A stretch of 64,000 nt of DNA from JADCRZ01 sp965200945 (GTDB lineage Bacteria; Bacteroidota; Bacteroidia; Chitinophagales; Chitinophagaceae): NCBI GenBank assembly GCA_965200945.1, contig OZ241749.1, forward strand, positions 2,728,001 to 2,792,000. The letters run 5' to 3'. This document shows positions 1 to 8,071 of the stretch, in pieces. Position 1 is the first letter of the stretch; the number at the start of each line of letters is the position of its first letter. The notes under the pieces are model-generated. The model was given only the letters and a program-made list of their open reading frames with translations, searched no databases and was not told where the DNA came from. The translations under genes and the position numbers were made by a program.

Positions 1-73
1 TGCGCTGATCCTTTTTAAGTATGATATTCACTTTTATCCCCGGTTTGATATCGGCCCTGACGGTTCCATCCAT
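1..73 (-). CDS. ywbE: YwbE-like protein, 5' end only
   Basis: The reverse complement of the first 73 bases opens with ATG at 73-71 and gives 24 codons without a stop before the window edge. The peptide starts MDGTVRADIKPGIKVN and continues IILKKDQR. The combination (D)IKPGxKVxIxLKKDQR is what I know as the N-terminus of the small (about 65 residue) YwbE family, whose molecular function is not established. The rest of the gene lies outside the window, so only the first third can be judged. An ATG directly at MDG fits the usual start of the family. It is transcribed away from the peptide-modification cluster and is not part of it. Confidence 0.75.
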   Translation of the reverse strand, partial: MDGTVRADIKPGIKVNIILKKDQR

Positions 74-1287
74 AGGTGCGATTTGAAGCATGAATGTAGG
101 ATAATTTAGGTTCAAAAGAATATGGGCAGATCATGCAGTACTAAAGGGAAATTGAATGCAATAAAAGGGTGCAGCAAAACATATAAATCGAGCGATCCCC
201 GAAGCTGATCGTGTACAATCAGCTGCTAGTAAATTCTGTAAAGGATGGTTTCCTATCAATAGCGCTTATACAAGAGTGGATTAATTTTTCAGGAACAAAA
301 AACATTTTACTTCCTGCCAATATGCAAACAAGCAGTATGACGAACCTATAAAAAAACATCGTGAGTGACGAAGTACTTAACCGCAAATATCAACTTAAGG
401 CAAGAACCTGCTGATATAAAGAAGGGCAATATTCATACATCTGTATTAATAAAAAATTTTTTAATTGGCAATTAAAAAAAGTTGTGATAACTTTCATATG
501 CAATCGCCCCAGATGACTTTATGAAATATAGTCCGCGAAGTTTTTGAATCAAGCGTTTTTTATAAACCAGGCGGTTGAAAAATATCCTACTAAAAAATCT
601 ACCGACCTGAACAAAGTTCGGAACCTTGTCAGAACAAGAATACGCTAACATGTAATCCTGACCAACCCGCACTTTACCTTCAGTTATGTATCTCAAACAG
701 ATGACTCACGCTGACGTCTAGCCAGGATGTTTTTAACCTGAGCCGCTACAGCGGCGACTCAAAAAATACTATTTGTACTTCGAAGGGTGACGTGATCTTT
801 TTCCTGACACTGCTGTACCATCTTCATGAAAACTCGTAGCCACGGTTGTATCCTGGCTTTTAATCCTACCTTCTTTTTTCCATTAGTCAAGCTCACCAGG
901 AGACAGGCAATCTATCGGAGTGACACAGCTCACTAAACTATGATGAAAGCAGATCGAGAGGCTTTCAGGCTGGCTGCCGGAGATATGTAAAAGCTATTCC
1001 ATAGAATATGGATGTAGTGTATAAGGCTATCTGTAGCACGCGGTAATTTTACTGAAGCAATTGTTTGATTAATCATCCAAACGTACTTCCATGTCATAAG
1101 GCAAAGTATTACCCTTGCATTCAAAGTATATTTGAAAGCACTATCTCGTCCGGACATGAAAAGCATCTGACCTGATGACTATTTTCTTATTGATATATAC
1201 CTGAAGTGTAATTTATCAAATGTTGTCATAAAGCCACTTCAGCTTTAACTCGTGTTTATTTTTCCATCACAATTAAAATGTAAAAAC
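74..1287. other. Gene-poor AT-rich stretch
   Basis: About 1.2 kb in which I recognise no gene on either strand. All frames are broken every few dozen codons, and the two longest open frames (minus strand, near 472-696 and 933-1166) have no recognisable motif or ribosome binding site. There is a small GC hairpin (GCCGC-TACA-GCGGC, 742-755) without a T tract. I could not find a convincing TTTG/TAnnTTTG promoter for the peptide gene that follows. Given the decayed cyclase at 4.5 kb, this may also be gene debris, but nothing in it is identifiable by eye. Confidence 0.5.
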
Positions 1288-1509
1288 ATGCCAGACCAAG
1301 GAAAATTTGAGCTTTCCAGTAAAAAAGCAGAAAGCCTACGCAAAGCCGGATTACACGTTGAAGTCTACACTGATGAGATAAAGCGTCAGTTTGAGAAATT
1401 AGATGATCACGAAATCGAAGCCCTCGTCTCAATCAAGAACAAATTGAACAGCGGGCTTACCGACAGGCTAAAACAAATAGCTGACACTGTTGGAGGGTTT
1501 GTCTGGTAA
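1288..1509 (+). CDS. Candidate RiPP precursor peptide (C-terminus GGFVW)
   Basis: A 73-residue, strongly charged peptide rich in Lys, Glu and Asp, with a probably helical middle (KLDDHEIEALVSIKNKL) and a short hydrophobic tail ADTVGGFVW that ends at the stop codon. I do not recognise the family. The small size, the charged leader-like body with a Gly-Gly followed by an aromatic tail, and the position directly before two radical SAM genes and an HO-like oxidase gene make it a likely ribosomal peptide precursor whose modified core would be at the C-terminus (FVW or VW). This is inference. The ATG at 1288 sits in an A-rich context (TAAAAAC-ATG); an in-frame GTG at 1252 would add 12 residues (MFIFPSQLKCKN) and looks less likely. 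There is a 188-bp gap to the next gene, unlike the tight spacing further on. Confidence 0.65.
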   Translation: MPDQGKFELSSKKAESLRKAGLHVEVYTDEIKRQFEKLDDHEIEALVSIKNKLNSGLTDRLKQIADTVGGFVW

Positions 1510-1557
1510 CAGTGATTGTTCACAGAATTCAACAAGAATCTCCTGTCATAACGTGTG

Positions 1558-1582
1558 TTATTTCTTCCAGAGTAAGAAATAA
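1558..1582 (+). other. 9-bp hairpin between peptide gene and first rSAM gene
   Basis: TTATTTCTT at 1558-1566 and AAGAAATAA at 1574-1582 are perfect inverted repeats around a 7-base loop. A second small hairpin, ATAAC-GTGT-GTTAT at 1548-1561, overlaps it. The stem is AT-rich and there is no clear T tract, so this is not a standard terminator. In precursor-first RiPP operons a leaky stem after the precursor is common and allows more precursor than enzyme; that role here is a guess. Confidence 0.35.
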
Positions 1583-1681
1583 TGCACGTTGTGTACAAGG
1601 CAGAAAGCGATGGGCTTTGTAAATACTCAATACAGATTGAAAGAAACACATAGCCAGTCAGCAATTAATTCCAAACAGATT

Positions 1682-1688
1682 AAGGAGG
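1682..1688 (+). promoter_or_regulatory. Strong Shine-Dalgarno before first rSAM gene
   Basis: AAGGAGG stands 9 bases before the ATG at 1698. Most genes in this window lack such a full anti-16S match, as is usual in Bacteroidota, so this one decides the start and may hint at independent translation or a transferred origin. Confidence 0.6.
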
Positions 1689-1697
1689 AAACAGAAT

Positions 1698-2768
1698 ATG
1701 CATTTAATGGAACTACTTTCGCTGCGATATGTTGCGGGTGCGGGAGTTTCCTTCGGCCTCACCAGGCGTTGCCCTCTCCACTGTTTGCACTGCTCAACAG
1801 AGTCAACGTTATTAAGTGAGCAGCATGATGAAAACATTTTTATACGTTTCGTCAATTCGTTTACTCCCAATAGCAGACCGGAAGTAATTTTAATGTCAGG
1901 TGGCGAAGCCTTACTAAGACCTCGTTTAATACGCAAATTAGCTGATAAAGCGCATGAATGTGGAACCCGTTCAACTCTTCTATCCGGAATGTTCTTTTCA
2001 AATGCCAGGCACATCCCTCCCTTGATTAAAGAAGCAATTAAAGCAGTTGACCATTTTTCAGCAAGTATCGACGCTTTTCATGAGCGTGAGGTACCAAGAG
2101 CAAATGTTTTCAGAGTGCTTGATACTTTATTGAATGAAGGTAAACACATAAGTCTCCACATTGCCGGTAAGCAGGGCGATGATCCCTATCTCGAAGAAAT
2201 CATACAGGATGTTCTGCAAAGGTTCAACGGGGTTGTACCCATGCTTATTAATGTGATCTCTCCCTTCGGCAGAGCAAAAAAATGGCTCAATCAGGAAGTG
2301 GCGACATCGGAAAGCCAACGAAAAATAACGGCAGAGCCTTGTTCGATGGCAGCCTGGCCGGTGGTAGGTTTTGACGGAACCATCGTTGGTTGCGGCAATG
2401 ACGAGGCAATCACTACGAAACCCAAGCACTTGATACTGGGTCATGCCAATACAGACAGCTGGTCAACTATTCAGCGCCGGCTTAACTCTCATACAATGCG
2501 GGCGATTCGGCTGTTCGGTCCTGAATATATAGCTTCTCGCTATAAAAAGACCGGTTCTGCTTGTGGAGGATATTGCCAGACATGTATGAAACTGTCCAAC
2601 GAAGACACTTTGGAATTGCAGATTGAAGAAGTCATGAACAAGGATTCTACGAAAATCCTCGAAAACAATGTGATGGAAATGCAGAAAGAAGCCGGGGCTA
2701 TAGCTTTCGCTAAAAGCCATGGAATACCCCGTTATGCCGACCTTGTAACTCTTGGATATAACCGATAA
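1698..2768 (+). CDS. Radical SAM peptide-modifying enzyme, first of a pair
   Basis: A 356-residue radical SAM protein. The cluster motif CxxxCxxC is at Cys25, Cys29 and Cys32 (RRCPLHCLHC), followed by the SAM-binding GGE motif (LMSGGEALLRP). The C-terminal third has extra cysteines: one in AEPCSM, one in IVGCGNDE, and a CGGYCQTC group near residue 290. That spacing is like the auxiliary-cluster (SPASM/twitch) regions of peptide-modifying radical SAM enzymes. The short N-terminus has no obvious PqqD-like recognition domain. The start at 1698 is supported by AAGGAGG. The next gene encodes a paralogue with the same arrangement of cysteines. Likely role: installing a carbon-centred modification on the peptide encoded upstream; the chemistry cannot be read from the sequence. 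Confidence 0.8.
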   Translation: MHLMELLSLRYVAGAGVSFGLTRRCPLHCLHCSTESTLLSEQHDENIFIRFVNSFTPNSRPEVILMSGGEALLRPRLIRKLADKAHECGTRSTLLSGMFFSNARHIPPLIKEAIKAVDHFSASIDAFHEREVPRANVFRVLDTLLNEGKHISLHIAGKQGDDPYLEEIIQDVLQRFNGVVPMLINVISPFGRAKKWLNQEVATSESQRKITAEPCSMAAWPVVGFDGTIVGCGNDEAITTKPKHLILGHANTDSWSTIQRRLNSHTMRAIRLFGPEYIASRYKKTGSACGGYCQTCMKLSNEDTLELQIEEVMNKDSTKILENNVMEMQKEAGAIAFAKSHGIPRYADLVTLGYNR

Positions 2769-2790
2769 CCCCTACGATCAAACATACAAG

Positions 2791-3780
2791 ATGAAATGCG
2801 TCATGAAACACATAGAAGTTGATAAAGTAAGGCATGAACGCGGTAAATCCATGTTGCTTTTCATAACCGACCGTTGCCCTGTTGGATGCGCTCATTGTTC
2901 TGTTGATTCGCGGTTCAACAGTCCGATGATCACAGATTTTAAAGTATTTGGTGAAATCGTGACGTGGATGTGTTCTGACACTGATCTTGAGGTAATAGGA
3001 ATCTCTGGAGGTGAACCCTTTATTGAAAAGAAGGGACTCATTTATGCTTCGGCCTTCATCGAAAAGGCGAAAAAACAACAAATCATTTTCACAAGTGGAA
3101 TCTGGGCTAAATCAAACACAATCCCACTTTGGATCCGGCAGGTGCTAGCCCGTTGTAGTTGCATATATTTAAGTACCGATGCTTTTCATGCTGCTTCCGT
3201 AACAGATGATTATTTCATAAGAGCTGCAGAAACCATCGCTGCAGAAGGTACCTGGATGGTTATCCAGGTGCTTAACGACAAGGATATGATTGACAGGGTT
3301 CACTCACTTTTGAAAAAGGTTTTTGGAGAACAGTTCAACGATTTCGCAGAAATCAACGTAGTGACCCCTCTCACCAATGGACGCGGAGCAAACGTCTTCG
3401 TCAGGAACACAGAAATAACCGGTGACGCTTTCGGCCCTTGTTCACTGGCCATGTCTCCAATGGTACGTTACGACGGTTTAGTAACCGGTTGTTGCAACGA
3501 AAGTGTTATAATGAACATGGGCCCCTCCCGACTCCGTAAACGTATCAAAACGACCGACGGGCTTCAAAATGCAGTGAAAGAATTTCACCTAGATCCCTTA
3601 CTGAAAGCCATCAGCGGCCCAGGTTTGGGAATACTGACTACACATCCCCGTTTTGAAGACCTCTCCAACATGAAGTTCAAAAGCAATTGTGACCTCTGCT
3701 GGAAAATTCTGGACCGGATGCCAAAGCAGGAAGAATCCGATCTGCTGATCGACATTATTAGTGAAATGAAAATCAATTAA
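2791..3780 (+). CDS. Radical SAM peptide-modifying enzyme, second of a pair
   Basis: A 329-residue radical SAM protein with CxxxCxxC at Cys29, Cys33 and Cys36 (DRCPVGCAHC), a GGEPFIE SAM-binding motif, and a C-terminal region with cysteines in GPCSL, VTGCCNES and NCDLCWK. The order (single Cys, GC[GC]N, then CxxC) matches the upstream enzyme, so the two are probably old duplicates that now do successive steps or act as a pair. The start is uncertain: ATG at 2791 (chosen) or 2803 follow the upstream stop (2768) by 22 or 34 bases; a TTG at 2752 would overlap it. It ends 4 bases before the HO-like gene, so the two are surely co-transcribed. Confidence 0.8.
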   Translation: MKCVMKHIEVDKVRHERGKSMLLFITDRCPVGCAHCSVDSRFNSPMITDFKVFGEIVTWMCSDTDLEVIGISGGEPFIEKKGLIYASAFIEKAKKQQIIFTSGIWAKSNTIPLWIRQVLARCSCIYLSTDAFHAASVTDDYFIRAAETIAAEGTWMVIQVLNDKDMIDRVHSLLKKVFGEQFNDFAEINVVTPLTNGRGANVFVRNTEITGDAFGPCSLAMSPMVRYDGLVTGCCNESVIMNMGPSRLRKRIKTTDGLQNAVKEFHLDPLLKAISGPGLGILTTHPRFEDLSNMKFKSNCDLCWKILDRMPKQEESDLLIDIISEMKIN

Positions 3781-3784
3781 ACTT

Positions 3785-4486
3785 ATGAACCTGGATAGCC
3801 TTACTGAAACCGCGAGCAATCGTTTACTCTACAAGCTGAAAATGGGTTTGCCAGTACTGAGTGCTGCCGCGGAACAGATCTGGTGCAGTGAGATCATTCA
3901 TGATCTATACCCTGTTTACCTGCAAAGAATGCACATGATCAGTCGTTCCGCCGTTCCATTGATGGAAAGAGCAATTGAAGCTGCTCAAAAGTGTGGGAGA
4001 AAGGACAAAATCGCTCTAGCGCTTATAGAATACCTTCAGCATCATAAGGAAGAAGAATTGGGACATGATAAATGGCTTTTAGAGGACCTCCAGGCAGCGG
4101 GGGGGAATGCAAAGAACTTCTCCCAGATCCCTTCTCCCAAAATAGCGACTTTCGTTGGCGCGCAGTACTACTGGCTTTTTCATCATCATCCTGTATCACT
4201 ACTTGGTCATATTGCCGTAGTAGAAAGCTTTCATCCGTCTGTAGGCTTTGCAGAACGGTTGCAAACTTTAACAGGTTATCCTAAAGAAGCATTTCGTTCA
4301 ATCAGACGTCATGCTACCCTGGATTTGAATCACAAAAAAATGCTTTTTAGATTCATCGACAGTCTGCCACTTGAGATTGAACATGAAAAAATGATGGGAA
4401 TCAGTGGCTTATATACAATACAGACTGGTATCGATGTTCTCAACGAAATTTATGAAGAAGGAAGTAGAAAGCTGAATAGCAATTGA
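3785..4486 (+). CDS. Heme-oxygenase-like diiron oxidase/oxygenase
   Basis: A 233-residue, all-helical-looking protein. Motifs that fit the iron-containing redox enzyme group (Haem_oxygenas_2, TenA/PqqC-like fold) are HHKEEELGHDKWLLEDL around residues 90-106, VVESFHPSV in the middle, and RHATLDLNHKKMLFRF near residue 180. The Glu and His residues in these segments (ExxxH, E, HxxxDxxxH) are good candidates for a non-heme diiron site. Family members include PqqC, UndA, BesC and SznF, which oxidise small substrates or peptide-derived intermediates with O2. The gene starts 4 bases after the second radical SAM gene. I infer an oxidative step in the same pathway, possibly on the peptide tail; the substrate is unknown. 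Confidence 0.7.
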   Translation: MNLDSLTETASNRLLYKLKMGLPVLSAAAEQIWCSEIIHDLYPVYLQRMHMISRSAVPLMERAIEAAQKCGRKDKIALALIEYLQHHKEEELGHDKWLLEDLQAAGGNAKNFSQIPSPKIATFVGAQYYWLFHHHPVSLLGHIAVVESFHPSVGFAERLQTLTGYPKEAFRSIRRHATLDLNHKKMLFRFIDSLPLEIEHEKMMGISGLYTIQTGIDVLNEIYEEGSRKLNSN

Positions 4487-4545
4487 TACCCATGTCAGGT
4501 CTCGCTACTTCCTTTTTACGTTTTGCTGTGAATGTACCACACCGA

Positions 4546-4735
4546 CTATTTCTTCCCTTCTACAAAATACCCATCGATCTGTCCTTTGTGGTTAACATTG
4601 ATGCGGCCCCGGTGCGTGCAGTTGAACCGGTGCTTCACCCGTTCGCGTGTCATGCCTGATGGGTTTATTTTTCCCATCTTCATTCTGTTGCATAGGCGCT
4701 GCCGTGTTTACGGTGTTGCCCCAGATATCGTAGAA
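4546..4735 (-). pseudogene. Decayed 3' end of a class III adenylate/guanylate cyclase
   Basis: On the minus strand the frame reads FYDIWGNTVNTAAPMQQN then EDGK, which is the conserved YDIWGxTVNTAxRM motif of class III cyclases. At the run of five T on the plus strand (4668-4672) the frame shifts by one; the other frame continues GKINPSG, then VKHRFNCTHRGRINV and NHKGQIDGYFVEG to a TAG at 4546-4548. Removing one base from the run joins the two parts into a normal cyclase C-terminus. Upstream of FYDIWG the open frame does not resemble a cyclase, so the N-terminal catalytic half is missing. In intact proteins the motif Arg is usual where Pro (AAPM) stands here. This is a clear relic, not a working gene. 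Confidence 0.8.
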
Positions 4736-4976
4736 TAAAATTACGGTTGTTTCTCTGGGAGCTTTATGAATAAATTTAAATGATGCGTGCGCCGGGTATC
4801 GCGAGTGCCAGCCGGTTGTAAAGATCGGGGAACCCATCTCGAGCGTGTACCACATGGAGCTAAATCAACCTCACCGAAAATTTCGACACATAGCTGAAAG
4901 CGCCGGGTTGTGACATAACGACTCCGGCAACGTGGAAAGACCGTTCAGGAAGAGAGATGTACAAATGTTACAAGCT

Positions 4977-5005
4977 ATCTTCCGGGTACCTGAAGATGTT
5001 TTTTT
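4977..5005 (+). terminator. Intrinsic terminator
   Basis: ATCTTC (4977-4982) pairs with GAAGAT (4992-4997) around a 9-base loop that can form GG/CC pairs, followed directly by GTTTTTTT. It lies 490 bases after the HO-like gene and faces the same way. It may end the peptide-cluster transcript or simply protect the receptor gene from read-through. The rest of 4736-5306 shows nothing else I recognise. Confidence 0.5.
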
Positions 5006-5306
5006 AGATAGGAAGAAAGAGTAATAAAATAGGATATCAGAGCGTATTGCTCACGACGGGTTTCAGGTTTTTCTGCTCAACAAAGGACGACTCGTCTGAT
5101 CCGTTTTATACTGATTTTATTTTCATAAAAGGTTTTTAAGTATTCAGAATTCCTGCTGACCGTTGCCAGCACAAATCTGGAATTGCAGTATAAAAGAGTA
5201 TTTTAATGGTGAGTAACATACCGGGGAATCGAGTGCCAGCCTGTTGCATCTGCAGTCTGAAAAATTCCCGATCCCGTTGTTTCTTTCCCGATTGCGGGAG
5301 GCAAAA

Positions 5307-7763
5307 ATGAACGATAAACGTTTTTTTTGCTCAAAAATAAGAATGAAACCTATATACGCTTTTCTGTGTCTTCTCTTGCTCTTCGGAACCACCGCACTTG
5401 CCCAAAAAGCGACCATCAGCGGTAAAGTACAAACTGCAGATGGGAATGCGGCCGTTCATGTAACCATCAGCCTGCAAGGCACCGGCAAACAGGTGCTGTC
5501 GGGCGAAACCGGTTCTTTTACCATCCACAATGTAAAGCCCGGCACCTATACGCTGATCGTATCGCACATCGGGCTGCAAACGCAGGAAAAGGCAGTGGAA
5601 GCCGCCGACGGCCAGACAACTCATATAGAACTGACGCTTTCCGAAAACTCCCGTCAGCTGGATGAAATCATCATCAACGGAAGGAAAAGTGTAAACAGCA
5701 AACCGGTCAACGTTGGAAAATCGGGACTTTCGCCGATGGATATGCCCCAGAGCATCGCCATCATCAATTCCGAAACCATCCGCGACCAGCAGATGAACCG
5801 GCTCAGCGATGTGCTGAAGAATGTGAATGGTGTGGCGTATGGTGAGAACAGGGGTTCTGTAAACGAAACCTTTTTTGCAAGAGGATATAGTCTGGGCGGT
5901 AACAACGTATTAAAGAACGGAGCGAGAACTTCCACAGGCGGCCTACCTGAAGCCAGCACCCTGGAATCGGTTGAAGTGCTGAAAGGAAGTGCCGCGCTCC
6001 TGTACGGCGGCGTCACAGGCGGTGCTGTAGTGAACCTGGTAACCAAAAAGCCCAAATTTGAGTATGGCGGCGAAGCATCCATGAGAATGGGAAGCAACAA
6101 CCTTTATAAACCAACCCTCGACCTCTACGGCCCGATCACAAACAAGCTGGCCTTCCGGGTGATTGGCACTTATGAAAATGCAGCGAGCTTCCGGGACGTG
6201 GTGAAAAGCAAAAGATTGTATGTAAACCCCTCTTTGCTGTATAAGATCTCAGACAAAACCGAACTGATCGTACAAGGCGATTACCTGAAAAGTGATTATA
6301 CGCCTGATTTCGGCATCGGCAGCGTAGGAAACAAAATTTCGCCGGTCGGAAGAAGTGCCTATCTGAATACTTTGTGGGCTTATAACCAAACCAATACAAC
6401 CACGGCTCAGGCTAATCTCACGCATAAGTTCAGTGAAAAATGGAAGCTCAATGCGCTTGCCTCCCTGCAATCTTACACCCGCGAATATTTCGGTGCAGAA
6501 CGCCCGGCAGCCAATGCCGCAGGCATGGCTGCAAGGAACCTGACGCGCTCCAAATCAAAAGAATATACCTACAACCAGCAGTTGAACATAACAGGCGGTT
6601 TCAAGACAGGCCGGATCAATCATACTGTTCTGGTTGGGGCTGACGCCGATCAATCCAGAACAACAGCCGGCGGCTTTGCTTACGCACCCGGCAGCAAAGC
6701 GCTTTATGACAGCATCAACATCCTGAATCCGGCCACCTACAACACCCATGCTGAAATACCCCAAACCTATATAGTAACCAATACGCTGACGCCGATCCTG
6801 CGTGCCGGCGCATTTGTGCAGGACCTGATCGCTATCACGGACAAGTTCAAAGTGCTTGCCGGCGTGCGATGGACCTACCAGAAAACATCCGCAACAACCA
6901 TCGATTCGGTGTTGAACAACAAGCAGGTAAAAGGAACGGCTGCACCTAAAACAGACAAAGCCTTCTCTCCGAAATTCGGCCTGATCTACCAACCGCTGAA
7001 ATCGACTTCCGTCTATGTGAGCTACGCAAACAATTTCACCTCAAATTCAGGATTGAACGTTTTCACGAACCAGCCGATGGGCCCATCCGTCATCGATCAG
7101 TACGAGGCGGGTATCAAGAACGATTTCTTTGAAGGCAGGCTTTCAGCGAATGTTACCTGGTACAAGATCGTCAACAACCGGTTTGCCCAAACGGCCTTGC
7201 TGAATGCAGCAGGAGCGCCCAACGGAGATGCCAACCTGAAAGAGTTTACCGGTAAAACAGCAAGCGATGGCGTGGAGGTGGATCTGAGCGGAACGATTGT
7301 CAAAGGCTTGAATTTTATTGCGGGATACAGCTATAATTTCATGCGCTATACCGAAACACGCAATGAAGTAAAAGACAACAGCGGCAGAGTGATAGCTGCC
7401 GGCGGAATCGTGGAAGGGGAACGCCTGGTGAGTACAACAAAGAACACTGCCAACGGAACCCTGTTCTATACGTTCGGATCGGGGGTTGTTAAAGGGCTGA
7501 AGATCGGTGCCTCTGCCTATTATACCGGCAAGCGCTTTGGCGGATTCAACACCAGCAAAACGCCCACTGCACGCGCAGGACTGATCCCGCTGAGTGGCTT
7601 TACCACCTTTGATCTGTCTGCGGGTTATGCCTATAAAAGACTTTCCATCCTGGCTAAGCTCTCGAACCTCAGCAACGAACTCAACTATTTTATCCACGAA
7701 AACTACAGTGTAAACCCGATCGCACCGAGGCAGCTGATGGCTACCCTGGCCTATAAGTTCTAA
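5307..7763 (+). CDS. TonB-dependent siderophore-type receptor
   Basis: An 818-residue outer-membrane receptor. Order of parts: signal peptide (IYAFLCLLLLFGTTALAQ), a CarboxypepD_reg-like beta domain (ATISGKVQTADGNAAV to about residue 110), a plug domain (GLSPMDMPQSIAII, SDVLKNVNGVAYG, VEVLKGSAALLYGG) and a beta barrel ending in the aromatic terminus LAYKF. The plug opening with MPQSI and the overall length fit the TonB-dependent siderophore receptor class (TIGR01783-like). Start: ATG 5307 with GGGAGG five bases before it; a second in-frame ATG at 5343 gives a more standard signal peptide. No SusD partner gene follows, which argues for metal-chelate rather than glycan uptake. Energy would come from an ExbB-ExbD-TonB complex such as that at 11.8-16.1 kb. 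No obvious Fur box was seen. Confidence 0.9.
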   Translation: MNDKRFFCSKIRMKPIYAFLCLLLLFGTTALAQKATISGKVQTADGNAAVHVTISLQGTGKQVLSGETGSFTIHNVKPGTYTLIVSHIGLQTQEKAVEAADGQTTHIELTLSENSRQLDEIIINGRKSVNSKPVNVGKSGLSPMDMPQSIAIINSETIRDQQMNRLSDVLKNVNGVAYGENRGSVNETFFARGYSLGGNNVLKNGARTSTGGLPEASTLESVEVLKGSAALLYGGVTGGAVVNLVTKKPKFEYGGEASMRMGSNNLYKPTLDLYGPITNKLAFRVIGTYENAASFRDVVKSKRLYVNPSLLYKISDKTELIVQGDYLKSDYTPDFGIGSVGNKISPVGRSAYLNTLWAYNQTNTTTAQANLTHKFSEKWKLNALASLQSYTREYFGAERPAANAAGMAARNLTRSKSKEYTYNQQLNITGGFKTGRINHTVLVGADADQSRTTAGGFAYAPGSKALYDSINILNPATYNTHAEIPQTYIVTNTLTPILRAGAFVQDLIAITDKFKVLAGVRWTYQKTSATTIDSVLNNKQVKGTAAPKTDKAFSPKFGLIYQPLKSTSVYVSYANNFTSNSGLNVFTNQPMGPSVIDQYEAGIKNDFFEGRLSANVTWYKIVNNRFAQTALLNAAGAPNGDANLKEFTGKTASDGVEVDLSGTIVKGLNFIAGYSYNFMRYTETRNEVKDNSGRVIAAGGIVEGERLVSTTKNTANGTLFYTFGSGVVKGLKIGASAYYTGKRFGGFNTSKTPTARAGLIPLSGFTTFDLSAGYAYKRLSILAKLSNLSNELNYFIHENYSVNPIAPRQLMATLAYKF

Positions 7764-7783
7764 TGTGGTCTTTTAGGAAGATG

Positions 7784-7824
7784 GGAGGAGGCTGTCTCAA
7801 CAGGGTTGTGAGACAGCTTCCTCC
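7784..7824 (+). terminator. Long hairpin after the receptor gene
   Basis: GGAGGAGGCTGTCTCA (7784-7799) pairs with TGAGACAGCTTCCTCC (7809-7824), 15 of 16 positions, around a 9-base loop, 20 bases after the receptor stop. A strong stem, but with only a weak T-rich tail. It can work for either strand, or mark the edge of the mobile-element remnant that begins next. Confidence 0.6.
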
Positions 7825-8071
7825 ATTTGGTGGAAGGTCAGAAGCTGATCGCTGGTGGCCATCAGGAATGGAGAATGATGGTGCACTGATAATCATATGT
7901 TCCCTGGCACGCATTTAGGTTGTTGATCGGTCGGTGCGTATCTGCAGAAGGTCCGCATCCTGATCCAGAAGAAAGGGCAGCCCTTTGTTAGGCAGGCCGG
8001 CTGCTACGGGCACATCCCTTCGATCGCGCAGTAAGCGGTCACAGATTGTGACCGCATGGAGAGCACACTTT

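Noticed and set aside
472..1166. Two minus-strand open frames (74 and 77 codons)
   Set aside because: No motif, AT-driven composition, no start signal. Treated as non-coding or decayed sequence.
1252..1287. GTG start of the peptide gene, adding 12 residues
   Set aside because: The added residues look unlike the rest and the ATG at 1288 has a better context. Not excluded.
5000..5300. Fur box or riboswitch before the TonB-dependent receptor
   Set aside because: I looked for a GATAATGATAATC-like dyad and for known riboswitch cores and saw neither.
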